A stretch of DNA of 64,000 nucleotides, from NCBI GenBank assembly GCA_028023455.1, contig JAQFVV010006215.1, positions 8,637,950-8,701,949 on the forward strand. Reading direction: 5' to 3'. Of the stretch, positions 23,990 through 37,300 are shown piece by piece. A program made the position numbers and the translations under genes. Below the pieces are notes generated by a model, which saw nothing but the letters and a program-made list of their open reading frames with translations, was not told the DNA's origin and made no database searches. The first letter of the stretch is position 1. Every line of letters begins with the position of its first letter. The stretch comes from Epiperipatus broadwayi (Eukaryota > Onychophora > Udeonychophora > Euonychophora > Peripatidae).

Positions 23990-24251
23990 CTCAGTCTGTT
24001 ACAATCCAAATGTCAATTTTCTTGTCTATATTAAGATCTTAGACCATAGTAAAATGTGAATAACTTATAGAAGTTGTCTTGACAACAGATTTTAAAATTT
24101 ATAGTTTGGGCATATCATACTATAACTGCCCTAACTTATGTAAACTATGAATCTTCATATCTATAAATAAAAGATAAATTTCCATCAATAATTTAAGTCT
24201 AAGATATTAATACAGACAAGAAAGGTGACACTTAGTCTATAACAGAGTGAA
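23990..24251. repeat. Foldback element, about 260 bp
   Basis: Terminal inverted repeats of about 53 bp: left arm 23991-24044 (CTCAGTCTGTTAC ... TTTCTTGTCTATATTAAG) and right arm 24197-24250, its imperfect reverse complement (matching core TTTCTTGTCTGTATTA and CTCTGTTATAG). The interior is non-coding. No second copy was recognised in the window. Confidence 0.7.
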
Positions 24252-27108
24252 ATATTTATTCTTTTGGAAATTCAAATAAATACCTTTAAACAAACAAGTA
24301 AATAGTGGTTTTTAAAACTTTCAAATTCCACTGCTATTTATTGTTAATTAGATAATAAATCTTATTTTTCATAAAGGTATAATAGCCTTTTAAATATAAT
24401 CACATGATAACAGCTTGATATTATATAATCATGAATCATATTTTTTTATGAAGGCAATCTATATAAGTAAAAGTTGAATTCCTATTTTTCATTCTGATTT
24501 AATATCTTAATACAGAAAAAGTCTTTCTGACATATTTTATTGATAAATATAAAAGATGTCATTTAATAATCAAATTATAAACTTTGAAAATGCTCAAATA
24601 ATCTATGCTTATTTGATTAAAGAAATTAATATGAAATAAAACCAACTAGCAGTAAGAAGAAATAGCACTTATCAAGGATTAAATAAGTTCAAGAAATATA
24701 CAAAGAAGATTTTGAATGTATGTGCAAGTATCAATTATATGACTTTTAAGATTAAAAATATTAATATAATGAAGTAATTTACTTTATATGGCCTGATAGA
24801 TCTTTAGCTTGAGCTGTGCACCTACTTTCCAAATACGTAACTGGATCATTTGGCAACCTCATGGCAAATGTAAAACTGAGTTTATTCATAAAGAAACCCT
24901 AAACTTTTCACTAATTAGGCTTAATTTTATATATAAATAATTGATTTATTTTTCAAGCTTAATTATTGTAAATGTGTTTTATATGACTATCTTGTTTAAT
25001 GGTTAGTTGTAGTGAAATAATTTAACTTATGGAAGACCATTGTGATCATTATTGTTATTTTAATATGCATTTGATTAACTTAACATTATTAATTTAAGAA
25101 GAGTGATTTATATATACGAAGAATTGGCAGTGATGTAGTTAGATGAGAAAAAAGAACTTTCTAAAGAGTATATATGTGTTATGCAGAATAAGTAATCTAT
25201 TTTTATGTGATATTGGGATCAATTAATGTATGTTTCAGACATTGTCATTGAAGTTTACAATCATACAAATTTGTTTAGATATATTTCCAAATGAGATTAT
25301 GTGTGTGTGTGTGTCTATTATAGTCACATAGATATATATTTTCAAGATTTTGTTTTTTTATCATTGCATATTTTATCTCATGTTTATCTTATCAACCATC
25401 TATCAGTGAAGAAAGTCAGACAATATTTTCACATTCTTTCGAAACAATTTTCATTTTTGAGTTGAACTTAAAAATAATGTATGGAATAACTTAAATTCAT
25501 CAATATATATTAAACGTACTTAAAACTTTCACACCCCAAACAACTCTGACTGTATGTTGCCTATATATATATATGCAAAAAAACTGATGTATGTATTTTT
25601 ATTAAATACATTAATATAAAAATAGATACACTTAACATACAATTTGTTTTATTTTAACTTATTTTATAGCATATACATATATATTTTTTATGTATTTACA
25701 TCTTCACACATATATAAATTATAAGCTATTTATTATATGTATTGACTTATACAGTCATAACTATAATAATGAATTCATTTTGTGTTTGAAAATCAAATGT
25801 GACAAAAGAGGCTACTGCATTGATATAAACAACACTTGGAATATTTATTATTCCAGTGTTTACTTATATATGTTTTATTAAATAAAACATGATATCAAGG
25901 ATAGTAAGAGTATACGTTACCTGTGATTTGATTAGCTAATTTGTTTAAATTTTGTTTGAGTAGTTAATTTCTGGTTTATTATCTATCCACATTAGACTAA
26001 GATAATGAGTAATTTAAAATATATCAAATGCATAGTATCACTATGAGAAATGCATTAATAAATATGAAAGAAAGAAAACTTGAAAATATTGATATGTTGC
26101 TTATTATTTTAAACATTAGTTTTTGGACCTATATTATACATTTGTTATATATATACAGTATATGCATTCACTACATATATATCTGGACGCACGCATCCAA
26201 TATCCCAATTGTATTCGTATTTTGGAATGTCGTTATTTGTAATTTTTCGCTGCAGAATTTAAAAATGGACACGTGATTGAGAGTACTGTACTTATTAATG
26301 GTATTTTAACTTAATAAATTATGATTAAATTTAATAATATTTATAACCAAATTTAAAAAGGAAGATTATTTTAAAAAATCTTAAATTACCCTTTTATGAA
26401 CCTATATATTACATAGGATTTTATAGATTAAATTAAAAAGTTTTTATAAAACTATTATTATTCTTGTTATAATCATAAGTTATCATGTTTTTTTTGGCCT
26501 AATTTTAATAAATATAATTTTCAGTAAAAGAGTATTACACGAACATTTATTTATGCTTTTTTTTTTTTTCCACGTATGAATAAATACTATATTTATTATT
26601 TAAAAAAAGTAAGAAGAATTTTTACTATTAAAATATCAATAATTTCATTCTAAAGATTTTTTTTTATGTTTTGCTTATTGTTTCTATGGGTTACATTTAA
26701 AAATGTTCAACATTTTATTTATTTTACTGAATTCGGGTATCTGTTATTCAGTGCATGCTATTAATAAATTAAAGTTTAGACAAATAGATATTTTTAAAAA
26801 TCCTTGATAAAAATTGGTTTTTTTTTTTTATAAAAAATATTTAAAATAAAATTAGAGAAATTTGTTTAGACATTTCAATTGATTTAGCGTTTGAAAAAAT
26901 TGTTTATTCTTTAAATAAATATTAATCAAATTTAATTTTATAGTTTTAGATAGATTAAAAGAAAAAATCAATACTGAAATAAAAAAGAGATGAAAAAAAT
27001 TATTCTAAGTATGAACTCAGAAAAACAGTGTTACCATTGGTTGCCTATTTAAACACTAAATATCATGTGATCAATGTTTCCTGTACTTACATAAGTTGTT
27101 AAATCAGA
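24252..27108. other. AT-rich intergenic sequence
   Basis: 2.9 kb with short dinucleotide runs (a TG run near 25301) and no convincing gene. Reading frames at 25690-25881 and 26028-26276 are AT-driven and lack recognisable domains. Confidence 0.5.
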
Positions 27109-27425
27109 GGCAAAAGTCTCCATACAGTAGTATGATTCAGTGCAAGCCAGCATAATTGATGGATGTAAGAAGGTTTAGGGCATAAAATCCCTATCTCATA
27201 GTTTTTTAGTTAAGAAAAAGTAAAAAGTAGCTGCTGGAGAGTTGTATTAGATCCTAAGATCTAAGTGCAATGCTCTCAGATTCAGGACTTCTCACTGATG
27301 ATACCATAAGCTAGAAACTAGTCTGGAGATATTGGATGAATAGGCACTAAATAGGAATTTTATGCACTAAACCGTCTTGTATCCATTGATTACTCTGACA
27401 TGCATTGGGTGGCACTGCTGTATAC
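27109..27425. repeat. Foldback family F1, larger copy
   Basis: Left arm 27109-27205 (CTCCATACAGTAG, CAGTGCAAGCCAG, ATGGATGTAAGAAGGTTTAG) and right arm to 27425 are imperfect inverted repeats of about 85-95 bp. The outer portion matches the foldback at 16246-16346. The inner portion (AGCTGCTGGAGAG, AAGCTAGAAACTAGTC) matches 59695-59790. The element is non-coding. Confidence 0.75.
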
Positions 27426-28077
27426 TATATACACAGTAATTATTTCAATTTTCTAATTTGACAATCTCTATTCTGTATCACTAAATTGAATTAATTTTTA
27501 AACTTCAATATTGAAATTATTTTTAAAAAAATTGTACAAAATTGTATTACTGCAAAATGAAATGTTACATTTAATTTCGCATTGATTTTAATACTATAAA
27601 AATATAAAAGTGATTTGCCTCTTGTATAATTAAGAAAGTGAAGTTAGTTGCTAAAGAAGCAGATAATTTTCAAATACGGAAAGTGATAGATTAAATTTTA
27701 ATGCAGAGAATTTCAGTTCTCAATTCAACACTATTTCTGACTTAACATATTGATCTTTTGAAAAAAAAAATTTTTTTTTCTACAGTTATGTTGAACAAGT
27801 TATTCACTTTAAAATGAGTGTGGTGTATTTTAAATTATCAAGCATTTTATAAACTTTGTGCAGTACATATATTTTATGAAAGTCAAAAAATTGTAAGTTT
27901 TATCGTTGGATATATTAAAATGCATCATTTTTAGAAACTATATTTAAATAGTTATAGAATGTTGCTCTATTGAATATGATTTTGTAAAATTATTTTCTTA
28001 GAAATACATTTTTAATAATGTTTAAATAAATGGAGCTCTTAAATTAACAATTTTATAATGAAGAAAGTTTATTTTGT
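27426..28077. other. AT-rich spacer
   Basis: No gene, RNA or repeat recognised in these 650 bp. Confidence 0.45.
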
Positions 28078-28178
28078 TGCAAGTAAAGTGGTCAGCACAG
28101 CTGCCTTACAAGCAGTTGTCCTGGGTTTGTGAGTTCGCTTCCCGGCCGATGCTTTGACACATGAAAAAAGAAAAAAAG
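28078..28178 (+). repeat. tRNA-like SINE (copy a)
   Basis: The tRNA-related head shows an anticodon-arm-like hairpin (GCTGC-CTTACAA-GCAGT) and a B-box-like GAGTTCGCTTCCC, followed by GGCCGATGCTTTGACA and an A-rich tail (28163-28178). It matches the copies at 37.8 and 47.8 kb in the opposite orientation. The 5' acceptor-arm half is degraded and no TSD could be fixed. Confidence 0.72.
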
Positions 28179-28222
28179 GCATTTTACTTCATTTTCATCT
28201 TTGTTCAATGTATTAAATAAGT

Positions 28223-28283
28223 AAAATTAGTGAATGATAGACAGTCCCTTTTCAAAATTAGTGAATGATAGACAGTCCCTTTC
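28223..28283. repeat. 31-bp tandem duplication
   Basis: The unit starting AAAATTAGTGAATGATAG occurs twice, at 28223-28253 and 28254-28283, almost without differences. It is a recent local duplication in non-coding sequence 45 bp after the SINE tail. Confidence 0.9.
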
Positions 28284-28289
28284 TCCCAT

Positions 28290-30500
28290 ATTTTTGCATA
28301 ACTGAAATATTTTTTTATTATTCACAATAAAAGTAGTTGCCAATTATATAATAAAAATAATTGAATAATTAGTTTGTCAGAAAATACAAAGTAGTTTTAA
28401 TTTTCAAGTTCATTATTTTTCTACTCTCTAATCTACACAATGGTTTGACCTAAAAAAAATAAAAGATATATATTTTTTATTCTGTTAAGTAGAATTGATA
28501 ATCACTTGAAATTTAATAACTTTTTTAATACTTCCCAAATGTTTTGTAAACTTTATGCATTTCTGATATTAGATATAATTATGGATTTAGGTATATTGAG
28601 ATTATATAAATAGAAACATGCATCAATATTTAAGTATTTATTTACAGGAAATTTTAAAACGTTTTTATCTTTTGCCAAGATAATTAAGTCTGAATAAATA
28701 CATATTCTTAAATTTATTATATAGATAGCTTTCAGTTTGAATACATTTTCTATCAAAATTAAATTATTTTTTATCATAGTTACTATTTAAAATATTTTTA
28801 AGACTACTAAATTAGCTAAAGTTTACAAAATTGTAAGGTATTACAATTAGATTAAGAAATTAATATACATATATATTGTAAAGGATGGAAATATCCACCC
28901 TTTCCATCAAAGTGTCATTTTTTGAAAAAAAATTATTTAATTTGGCTTGAACGTAGGAGTTTGTATATAGTTTGTGGTTGTTAGTTGTTGTTATTTAGTT
29001 AATTTTATTTTATTGTGATATGTGCCTTTATTGGTGATTGTGGAGTTTAAATAGCAATGATAATATATAAATTTGTATTTATCTGTGTATATAAATAATA
29101 GCATATAAAATTGCTACTATATATTTATTTTGTATTCTATTTTTGGTAATTGTTTATGATATAATTTTATTGTTTATTATTTATTTATTTTTGTAAACTA
29201 CAAAACTGATTTTCTATGTAATATTTTGTTATTATTGTTATTATTTTAATATTAAATAAAATCAACAATTGTTGTAATGAAGATTTTTTTTAAGTTAGCA
29301 CATGAAAGGTTTAAACAATGGACAGAAATTATTGTAGCAACAAAGTAGATAATTGCCATTGAAAGGAAAGAAAGCAAGACTTTTACTTTAGTCTTTTCTA
29401 CAAATTTCCTTTTTGGCATAAATACAATTATTGGATTGAGATATAGAATTAGAATAGCAGGCTGAGACAATAGGATTACTGTCCAGGGGTTTTGAACCTT
29501 TTGCCTATCTTATTTCATGATTAAGATCTAGTGAAAATACCCAAATTATTACCAAGCAACCATTTGAAAGGAAGACCATGAAATAAATAACTATTTATCA
29601 AATACAGGATTCTATAAGTAATCACGAATTAAATAGTTAAATCAGTTTATCATTTTAATTGATTTGTCATCTTTTAACTCAGATAATAAAAAGGCAATGC
29701 CATAAATTAATTGCTCAAACCAAAGCACATGAATTCCCAAGTTTTCCAATGTTACTTTTTAAATTATTTCACCCGCTATGGGGTGGAAACAAAATCAAAA
29801 TATTTTAAATAAACAAGAAACTGTAAATGATAAAGAAAGTTAAGATCATATAGGTAACTAAAATTAATCAATTTGTTTATTTATTTATTTTATGCATGTT
29901 AAAACTTATTTATTTATTTAAAACTCATTTTGAAAATAGTTGTGTTATATATATATGTCAATTTGGAATTTTAATCGGTCTTTATAATTTAAAAACATAT
30001 TCATTTTCCATAAATATTAAAACTTATATTTATGATAGTTTATTTATGATGTCTATTAATAGCTTATTTTAATATCTTAATAATAATAAAAATGATGCCA
30101 AAGGCAATTTATTGATTAATTTTTAAAAATTTTTTTGTCATAAATCTTATATACAAGTAAATTGATTATAAATTCCAAGTTAATGACAGTGATTGTAGAT
30201 ATTGCACTTCATTTATTAGTAAAACTTGTTGTGTTTAATTTAAATGTATTACATATATACATATGCCAAGCATAAATATTATGTATGATTTAAACTAAAA
30301 AACAAACAAAGAAAGTGTTATTTGTTTGTGTGGAGAATCATTTTAAATATATATAAAATAATAGATTGTGCCTTTTAAATTATATCGTTATTTAATATGT
30401 TTTTAATCACTTGATTATTTCAATTTTATTATTGGATATATTTTAAAAGGGTGTATCAGGTTATAGTTATTTAGCATCAGAGTTGTAGATTAATTTTCCC
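28290..30500. other. AT-rich intergenic sequence
   Basis: 2.2 kb, no supported gene. The 74- and 72-codon frames on the minus strand (28553-28777, 29252-29470) lack any recognisable family. Confidence 0.5.
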
Positions 30501-30519
30501 CATACATTATCTAGAAGTT

Positions 30520-30900
30520 ATTTTTGGTTGTTTTCTCATCCCTGGTGTTCGCCTTAAGACTAGGTAAATTCCTAGAAATATACCGTTTCACCAGCCTTCA
30601 CCCAACCAAAGAGGAATTTTTCTATGTTATGAACGCAGAAAAGTCCTCACATTATGTTGGACGGAGGAGGCGGCGACAGAAGCCAACACAAAGAGACTTC
30701 TTCCTATGATAAACACAGAAAGAGTTCCCGACGGCTGCTGGTTATGGCTTTTTTCTATGCTAAAAGCAAAGAGAAAGAAATGCCTTGATTGGCTGCCATA
30801 GTAGTCGATTTTGTTCATCATTTTCTCATAATAGTAGAATATCTATTCTCTCTGTAATTTCGGGTGAGAGTGTGTGTATTTGAAGCAGTCGTAGTTTTTT
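30520..30900. promoter_or_regulatory. G+C-richer, CpG-containing patch; candidate promoter or untranslated exon
   Basis: This stretch is visibly richer in G+C than nearly all the rest of the window and holds several CpGs (GGACGGAGGAGGCGGCGAC, TTCCCGACGGC). An inverted CCAAT-like ATTGGCTG lies near 30788. Three imperfect copies of a TTYYTATG.TAAACGCAGAAA-type motif occur at about 30619, 30700 and 30750. No long ORF: the 61- and 64-codon frames are basic or Ser-rich and unrecognised. A TSS with an untranslated first exon, or an unrecognised repeat, would both fit. Confidence 0.3.
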
Positions 30901-31104
30901 TAAATTTGATAAGACGTCTATTTTTTTAATGTGTTGTGACTTACTTTACTGTTGTAAGTTTAGTAATAATGTCCTGAAGATTCCATTATGAAGGGGTAAC
31001 CCTCAAAAATTGCTTTTAAGGGTGCAAAAGGGAAAAAAATTAAAGGATCACGTGAAAAGTACCGTTTTCATGAGAATTCGTCCATGACTAGTTACTTTCG
31101 CTAT

Positions 31105-31620
31105 ATATATACGCACAAACAAAAACAACCCACTGTCTAATTATTAGGAATTACTTGTCTGAAAAATAAAATTAGTCGGGTATTATTATTTTTTTTTGTT
31201 TTGTTACATTTATTATTTCAAAATAAGATTAGTTTTTATATCTACACACTAACAAAAACAACCCAGTTCCTGATTAATTACTGTCTTTAAAAAAAAAGCA
31301 AATTCAATGGGGTTTGATTTTTTTCAATGGAGTCTTTGAATTATGGTTTGTTTGTTTTTATATATACACAAGATTTACCAAAAAAAAAAGAAACCTACTT
31401 TCTGATTAATTACTGTCAAAAGAAACGCAAATTAGTCGGCTATCATTTTTAAATTTAGTATTTCAATAATGGTATCCTTTTTATATAGACAGTCTTAACA
31501 AAAACAACCCACTTTCTGATTCATTACTATCTCCCCCCCCCAAAAAAAAAAGAAAACAGAAATTAGTCGGGTATCATTTTTCAATCGAGTTTTTTAATTA
31601 CGATCCTTACTAATTAATAG
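31105..31620. repeat. Diverged tandem repeat, unit about 125-138 bp, four units
   Basis: The phrase AACAAAAACAACCCA recurs near 31115, 31251 and 31497, with a more diverged version near 31378. Each is followed by a CTGATTAATTACTGTC-type segment and, in most units, by AATTAGTCGGGTATCATT. Spacing is about 120-138 bp. Non-coding, with A- and C-runs inside. Confidence 0.75.
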
Positions 31621-31681
31621 TAGTTGGGTATCAATACTAAATTGTAGTATATAAATTACATTATTTTTGATAGATTTAGAA

Positions 31682-32190
31682 TTACATCTTGCAATAAAAT
31701 GATTGGTTTACTCTTGACCAAAAATACTGTAACTTTAAAAAAAGACACACATAAAGTCCAAAAAAAAAAAATGAGAAAAAGCCCCGTAACTTTAAAGACA
31801 CACACAAACTCAAAAACAATCTAAGATTAATAAACATTGACTTATTACATCTTGCTTTTGAATCAAATTATTGATTTACTCTTGCAAAAAAAATACCGTA
31901 ACTTTAAAAAGACACACCTAAAGTCCCAAAAAAAAAAAAAATTCGAAAAAGCCCTGTAACTTTAAAGACACACACACAAACTCAAAAACAAGATAAGATT
32001 AATAAACATTTACTTATTACATCTTGCTTTTGAATAAAATTATTGATTTACTCTTGCAAAAAAAAAAAAAAAGACCGTAACTTTAAAAAGACACACGTAA
32101 AGTCAAAAAAAAAAAAAAAATCAGAAAAACACCATAACTTTAAAGACACACACCCACAAAGTCAAAAACAAGATAAGATTAATAAACATT
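31682..32190. repeat. Second tandem repeat, unit about 163-172 bp, three units
   Basis: Units start with TTACATCTTGC at 31682, 31845 and 32017. Each contains two sub-repeats of the form GTAACTTTAAA..GACACAC separated by a long A-run, and ends with AAGATTAATAAACATT. Sequence unrelated to the block just upstream. Satellite-like. Confidence 0.88.
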
Positions 32191-32195
32191 TACAA

Positions 32196-33490
32196 AAATG
32201 AAAACTAACATCATATAATAGTATTAGTTAGTAGAATATTTTATTACAAATCTAAGAAATCAGATCTTTTTAGATCAAATCGATCATTTAGGTCCGGCCT
32301 GGAATCGTTATATGTATATGTTTTTGATTAGCATCAACGCCATCTTAAGGTTGTAACGATATATAAATATGTCGTTACATTAATTTAAAATAAAGACTTA
32401 AAAGTTCGCAAATAAAAGTAAAAAAAAAAAAAACTAAACGCTAAAACTAAAAATGTTTGTTATACGTATATACATTCGCACAGATGTTAAACTTTAAAAA
32501 TATTTTTTTTTTCATAAACAAAAAAAAAAAAAAAAAGTATTTGAACGTATTTTTTTTTAATAAAAAAATACAAGATTGAAATAAAAACAGGTATTAATTA
32601 ATTCCTGTAATCTAGAAAGGAAAATGGTTGTTTATTAATTATCTAAAAGCTGTTTAATTAAAAAGTGAGATGGAAAGTTAGATAAGAGAAGAAAGAGATT
32701 TTAGCTTGACAAATGGAAGCACTAAGCTTGGCCCGGACCATAATGAAAAAACAGATTAGTACGTTTTGTTCAGTGAATCCTTGTGGATGATATAAAAAGA
32801 AAAAATATTGAGTTCAAGGAGCTTTTCCAACTTATTTTTGGGTCTCACAAGAGCCTTGTCGTCCTCACTCACTTATTTAAAAATGCAAAGACTGTGATAC
32901 CAGGACAGAACCACAACTCCACCTCCAAAACATCAGACCTCTTCCAGGAAAGTTCATGGGAATTGCAACGGAACAGGGACTCCACCTAACAATAGAACTG
33001 AACAATTTAAAACAAACCTTAATCAGAACTTTCAAGTTGAACAAATTAATAAACAAGCCGACTTATTTAAAATGGCTCTTATCTGACTTTTTAAGTTTTA
33101 AATGAAATTAATATTTAATTTTATATCTTCGATTTTAAAAGAATCATTTCCTTTTAATATTTTATTAGTAATATTTTATGTGATTATTAAATGCATTACA
33201 TTTAGTTGTCTATAGGCTCATGGTTTTGTTAATTAGATGTTGTTTTATATTTGATCAAAATATATAGACATTCGATAAATAAGATACCTTACGGAGTATC
33301 TAAAAGTATTTATTCGGTCTTTGTATTGGTGACAACGCAAGTATCTTATGGTGAATACTATTGGGTTACTTATAAGTTCCCTCTGCGATTGTCGGTATCA
33401 ATAATTTTGTATTTTGATCGTTTTGTTTATTTTAAATTTTTACGGAATTGTAATCGATCTATACCCAACATTTTTAAATAAATCTATGCG
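32196..33490. other. Unassigned sequence of mixed composition
   Basis: A-rich stretches alternate with a moderately G+C-rich segment at about 32640-33000. A 68-codon frame at 32783-32989 is not recognisable. Could contain untranslated exon or old repeat sequence; I cannot decide. Confidence 0.3.
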
Positions 33491-34020
33491 AACGTATATA
33501 AATGTTAAAATTAAGTCGGGCGCGAATGGCTATATAGTTTTGTAAAGTTGTATTAAGGGAGGGTAATCTTAGGTTATTCATTTCGTAGTTGAATTGGTTC
33601 AATGGATTGGATATATTTGTGTAATTAGTAAATGTAGTATGAGATCCGCTACGGGCAGGATTATAGATATACGCCACACACCCTCTGTTTGCCTATGGAT
33701 GGGTTTGTAAGTTGGCAGAAGACCGCAGTCCATTCCTATGGAGTTTTTGTTTATTGATCTACTTGCCAACAGATGTCACATTCCTGTTGGTGGAGAATCA
33801 ATCTCTTCTCTATTTCTACTTATTGTTCAGATGTACATTCCTGACAATATAGTATTTTGTGTTGTCGTATCATGCTACATTGAATACATGGATGTATCAG
33901 ATGGATTGGCGCCAGTTGATTGCGAAATTTGTTGCCTAAGGTTAAATCAGGGAAGAATATTTTCCTTTCAAATGCAGACCTATGTAGTCCATTCATACTC
34001 GACCCTCTAAATAAAATATT
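33491..34020. other. Unassigned, less AT-rich segment with overlapping short ORFs
   Basis: About 530 bp above background G+C. A 90-codon frame on the plus strand (33738-34010) ends in TAA that overlaps an AATAAA hexamer at 34010-34015. The peptide is Cys-rich (CVVVSCYIEYMD, CEICCLRL) with no motif I recognise. A 68-codon antisense frame overlaps it. May be an exon or an old transposon fragment; the function is unknown. Confidence 0.25.
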
Positions 34021-34244
34021 AAACATTATAGCAAGCTATTTTAAATGTAAATTTAAAAATTAAGATAAAAATCTAAATGTTAAACTTATTCCTCAGATTT
34101 AAATATTATTTTATATGTGCATAAATAAATATTTTTATGTGTTAATTTCTGGCAGTGGCTTTTATTATTTTATTCTTTTATATTTAAGATATAAAATTTA
34201 TAGATTTTTATCTCGGCGTCTCCGCTGAGCTAGTGACAATGGGC

Positions 34245-34390
34245 TAACGATCTAAATATGTAAATAAAGTGGAATCCTAACAGCGCGTATCTGCCTACTT
34301 TATAAATTTTTCTAGGCTCAAATGCCTAGATGGCGCCCTTTGGTAGTGCGGTGCGGTGCGATGCGATCTACCACTTTGTTTGGATCGTTA
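34245..34390. repeat. TA-flanked MITE candidate, 142 bp
   Basis: The left end ACGATCTAAATATGTAAAT (from 34247) and the right end (to 34388) are inverted: the right end read in reverse begins ACGATCCAAACAAAGTGG. The left copy carries a 7-bp insertion within the arm. A TA dinucleotide sits on both sides (34245-34246, 34389-34390), as for Tc1/mariner-type elements. The interior is G+C-rich with GCGGT/GCGAT units. Short arms make this tentative. Confidence 0.45.
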
Positions 34391-37300
34391 TAAGGTGAAC
34401 ACCAAGGATGAGAATACAACTGTTATTTTGATATGTATTTTGTTTGTCTATAAAAGTCATATAATATGGATCATAGATATATATATTTTGTGGTAGATAT
34501 TTAATGAAGCCTGGATCAATGACGTTATGAATAAAATGTTGAAATTTTGTAGGCTAAGATGGAAGCCTTATATCAATAATAAGTATAAATATTTGATGAA
34601 CATGATAAAAGTGTAACATGGTTTAATGTAAATGAAGTAAATATATATATATAAACATAGCATAGTGGGGAAAAAATTCTTATGATATTTAGTGTTATTG
34701 TTTTATTAATCAATACAGCCTTGAGAAGCACATCTATGGTATTAAATTATTACTTAAACAAACTATTATCAACTTATCACTTTTTTATTATTTATTATGG
34801 TTTTTATATATGATAATTGGTGAATGATTCTCATGCAAACATAAATTCCAATTTATGCTTATTGCTCATAAGTATTTCCATAAGACTCATGTTTAACAAA
34901 ATTGGAAATTTGAAAAGACAACTGATTTTGTATGTTCTTACATATATTTATTGCTGTTTGAGAAGATCTAACCACAATTTAAAATAAAGCATATATAATT
35001 TGTTTTATAAGAAATGACTCGGTGTTTTTATTTAAAATTTGTTAATCTCTTTATTTTCTCTTTTCAGTGCAAAAATCATTAGTTAAGTTGGTAGATTTAC
35101 AATCAACTAAATGATAATATTGTGTTTTGTTAATCATTCATTTAAGCCATCATTAATTGAAATATTAAGTCATATAATCTTTGTTTATAAATATAAGTTG
35201 GATTCAACAAAATTCCCTTTGCTTCCAATTTGTATTTTAGTGAATAATCAAATCACAATCAAGTTAACCCTGAGAGTAAACCACTTAATATATCTTTATC
35301 ATTGTTCTTTAGTATTCAGGTTTATTTTACATATAGCTAGCCCAGGAAATGATTTGGATAATAATTAAACCACATTCACTCATGCATAATATATCTTCTG
35401 ATGCATGGATGCAAGTTATCAACAATTGCTGCCCAACTTGTAGGATATTCAAATAAAGGTTTAGTATAACAACCCAGTTCAATGCACATTAAATTTATTG
35501 ATTGAGTTAGTTTATATTTTGTTATATATATATTTAAGAAAAATAAATCAAAACCTGAGATATGTTACAATGGAAGTGAATCATCTATTCCAATTAACTC
35601 CCTACCATTAGGACGATTGGACGTTCCATTACAATATATATATATATCTGAACCATTACCAACATTAATGTAGATTTTTTTTCTGACTATGTAAGTGTTT
35701 AAGATTCTTTAAAAAAACATTAGTAAATATATAATTTCAAAGATTATAATAACACTAGCTAACTAAATTTAAATTAAACAATATAAGTATAAATGAAGAC
35801 TTTTGTAATATTGAATCCTTTTGAAAGAATTTCATTTTGTAAGACCCCCATCTATGTATGGTCCCTATCGTTGAAAAAAAAAGACCTTTCATCTAAGGAT
35901 ATTAGTCATTTATATGAATAATAAATACAACAAATATTGCTAAATCAAATTAGTAATAAACAAAAAATTCTGTCTCATCATAAGTGAATGAATTTAATAT
36001 GAACAAAAATAAAATCTTACCTTCATATTAAGTTTACTTATTACCCTAGTCAAGTCACTTTGTAAAGAGGACATAAATTTTATTAAATAAAAAAAATATT
36101 TAACTCAATGATTTTTCCACTTTCTTTTCATCTAATAATTTTTTAATATGGATTACTCCAACGTAAGTAGATTTTAGCAGCAAAAAAAATAAAATTAAAT
36201 ATTTATGCATGTTGATATGTAAAGATGATATGATGTATTGAAAGTTTATGGTATTGATCTATCCATTTTCATAATTCTGAGTAATAATGTTCATTAAAAA
36301 TAAAGTTATTTTATCTTCCAGTCATCAATCATTGGTGAGGCAATCAGTATACTCCATTATTCCTAAATGTTCCTGTTATGTGAACTGAAATCCCCATTCA
36401 TAAATTATTTCAATTTTAAGTTGGATATTGAATTATATAGATGGAATATGTATATATTAGGAATTTCATTAGGAATGAGTAAATTACACTGCTTTAGGTT
36501 AAAATAATAGCATTTGATCCTATAGCAAATTGTCTTTACTCATGATGCACTTTCTATAACCTGAAATCTTCTTAAAATAATTTTGTTTAGATATATAAAT
36601 GTTTTTGATGATATTTATCTTCCTTAAAATTCAAGTTTAGAACAATCTCATTAAGAATTTCTCTAATTATTATATTAAAGATAATTTTGTTTTTGAAATT
36701 ATTATTAATAATATTAAAGAGTAATTTATTTGCCCTTTTCTTGTGTAATATTAGAATTCTCTGCTAATGAAGATTTTATATAAAATAAGTAAAATTTGTT
36801 CAAACTATTGGTCCATCCTTTTAATGTGTTTAGTATTCGAACACAGCAAAATTAACTGTGTAGTGACTAGTTCATTTGTAAAAGAGAAAGTTAATTTGGA
36901 AATTAGTTGATGTAGTTTTTATAGTAGAATCAACTACCACTAATTAGCATGTGTTGAGTTACTATTTCATTTCACAATTTTGTATTTGATTATTGTTGAA
37001 TGCATCATAATTAATAATTGCATAATTAAGTTATAATTTTATTTCCTTCATGTTTAGTTGCTAAGATATGGCTTGACCTAAGGTTATCTCTATGTTTTGT
37101 GTTTTGATTAGTAATTATTAGTTAACTTTATAAATATATTCATTTATATATATGAATGATTAAAATCTAAGTATACTTTTGTTATTAAAATTTTATAATA
37201 TAACATTTAAGTTATATATGTGTGTATACAGGTATTTTACCGCAAAAGAGTAATGTATTTAATATAATTGTAAACTTACAATTATATTTTTAAGTTTATG

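Noticed and set aside
28078-28178. Functional tRNA gene
   Set aside because: B-box and anticodon arm are present but the 5' half does not complete a cloverleaf, and the A-tail and relatives with TSDs mark it as a SINE. The same applies to 37.8 and 47.8 kb.
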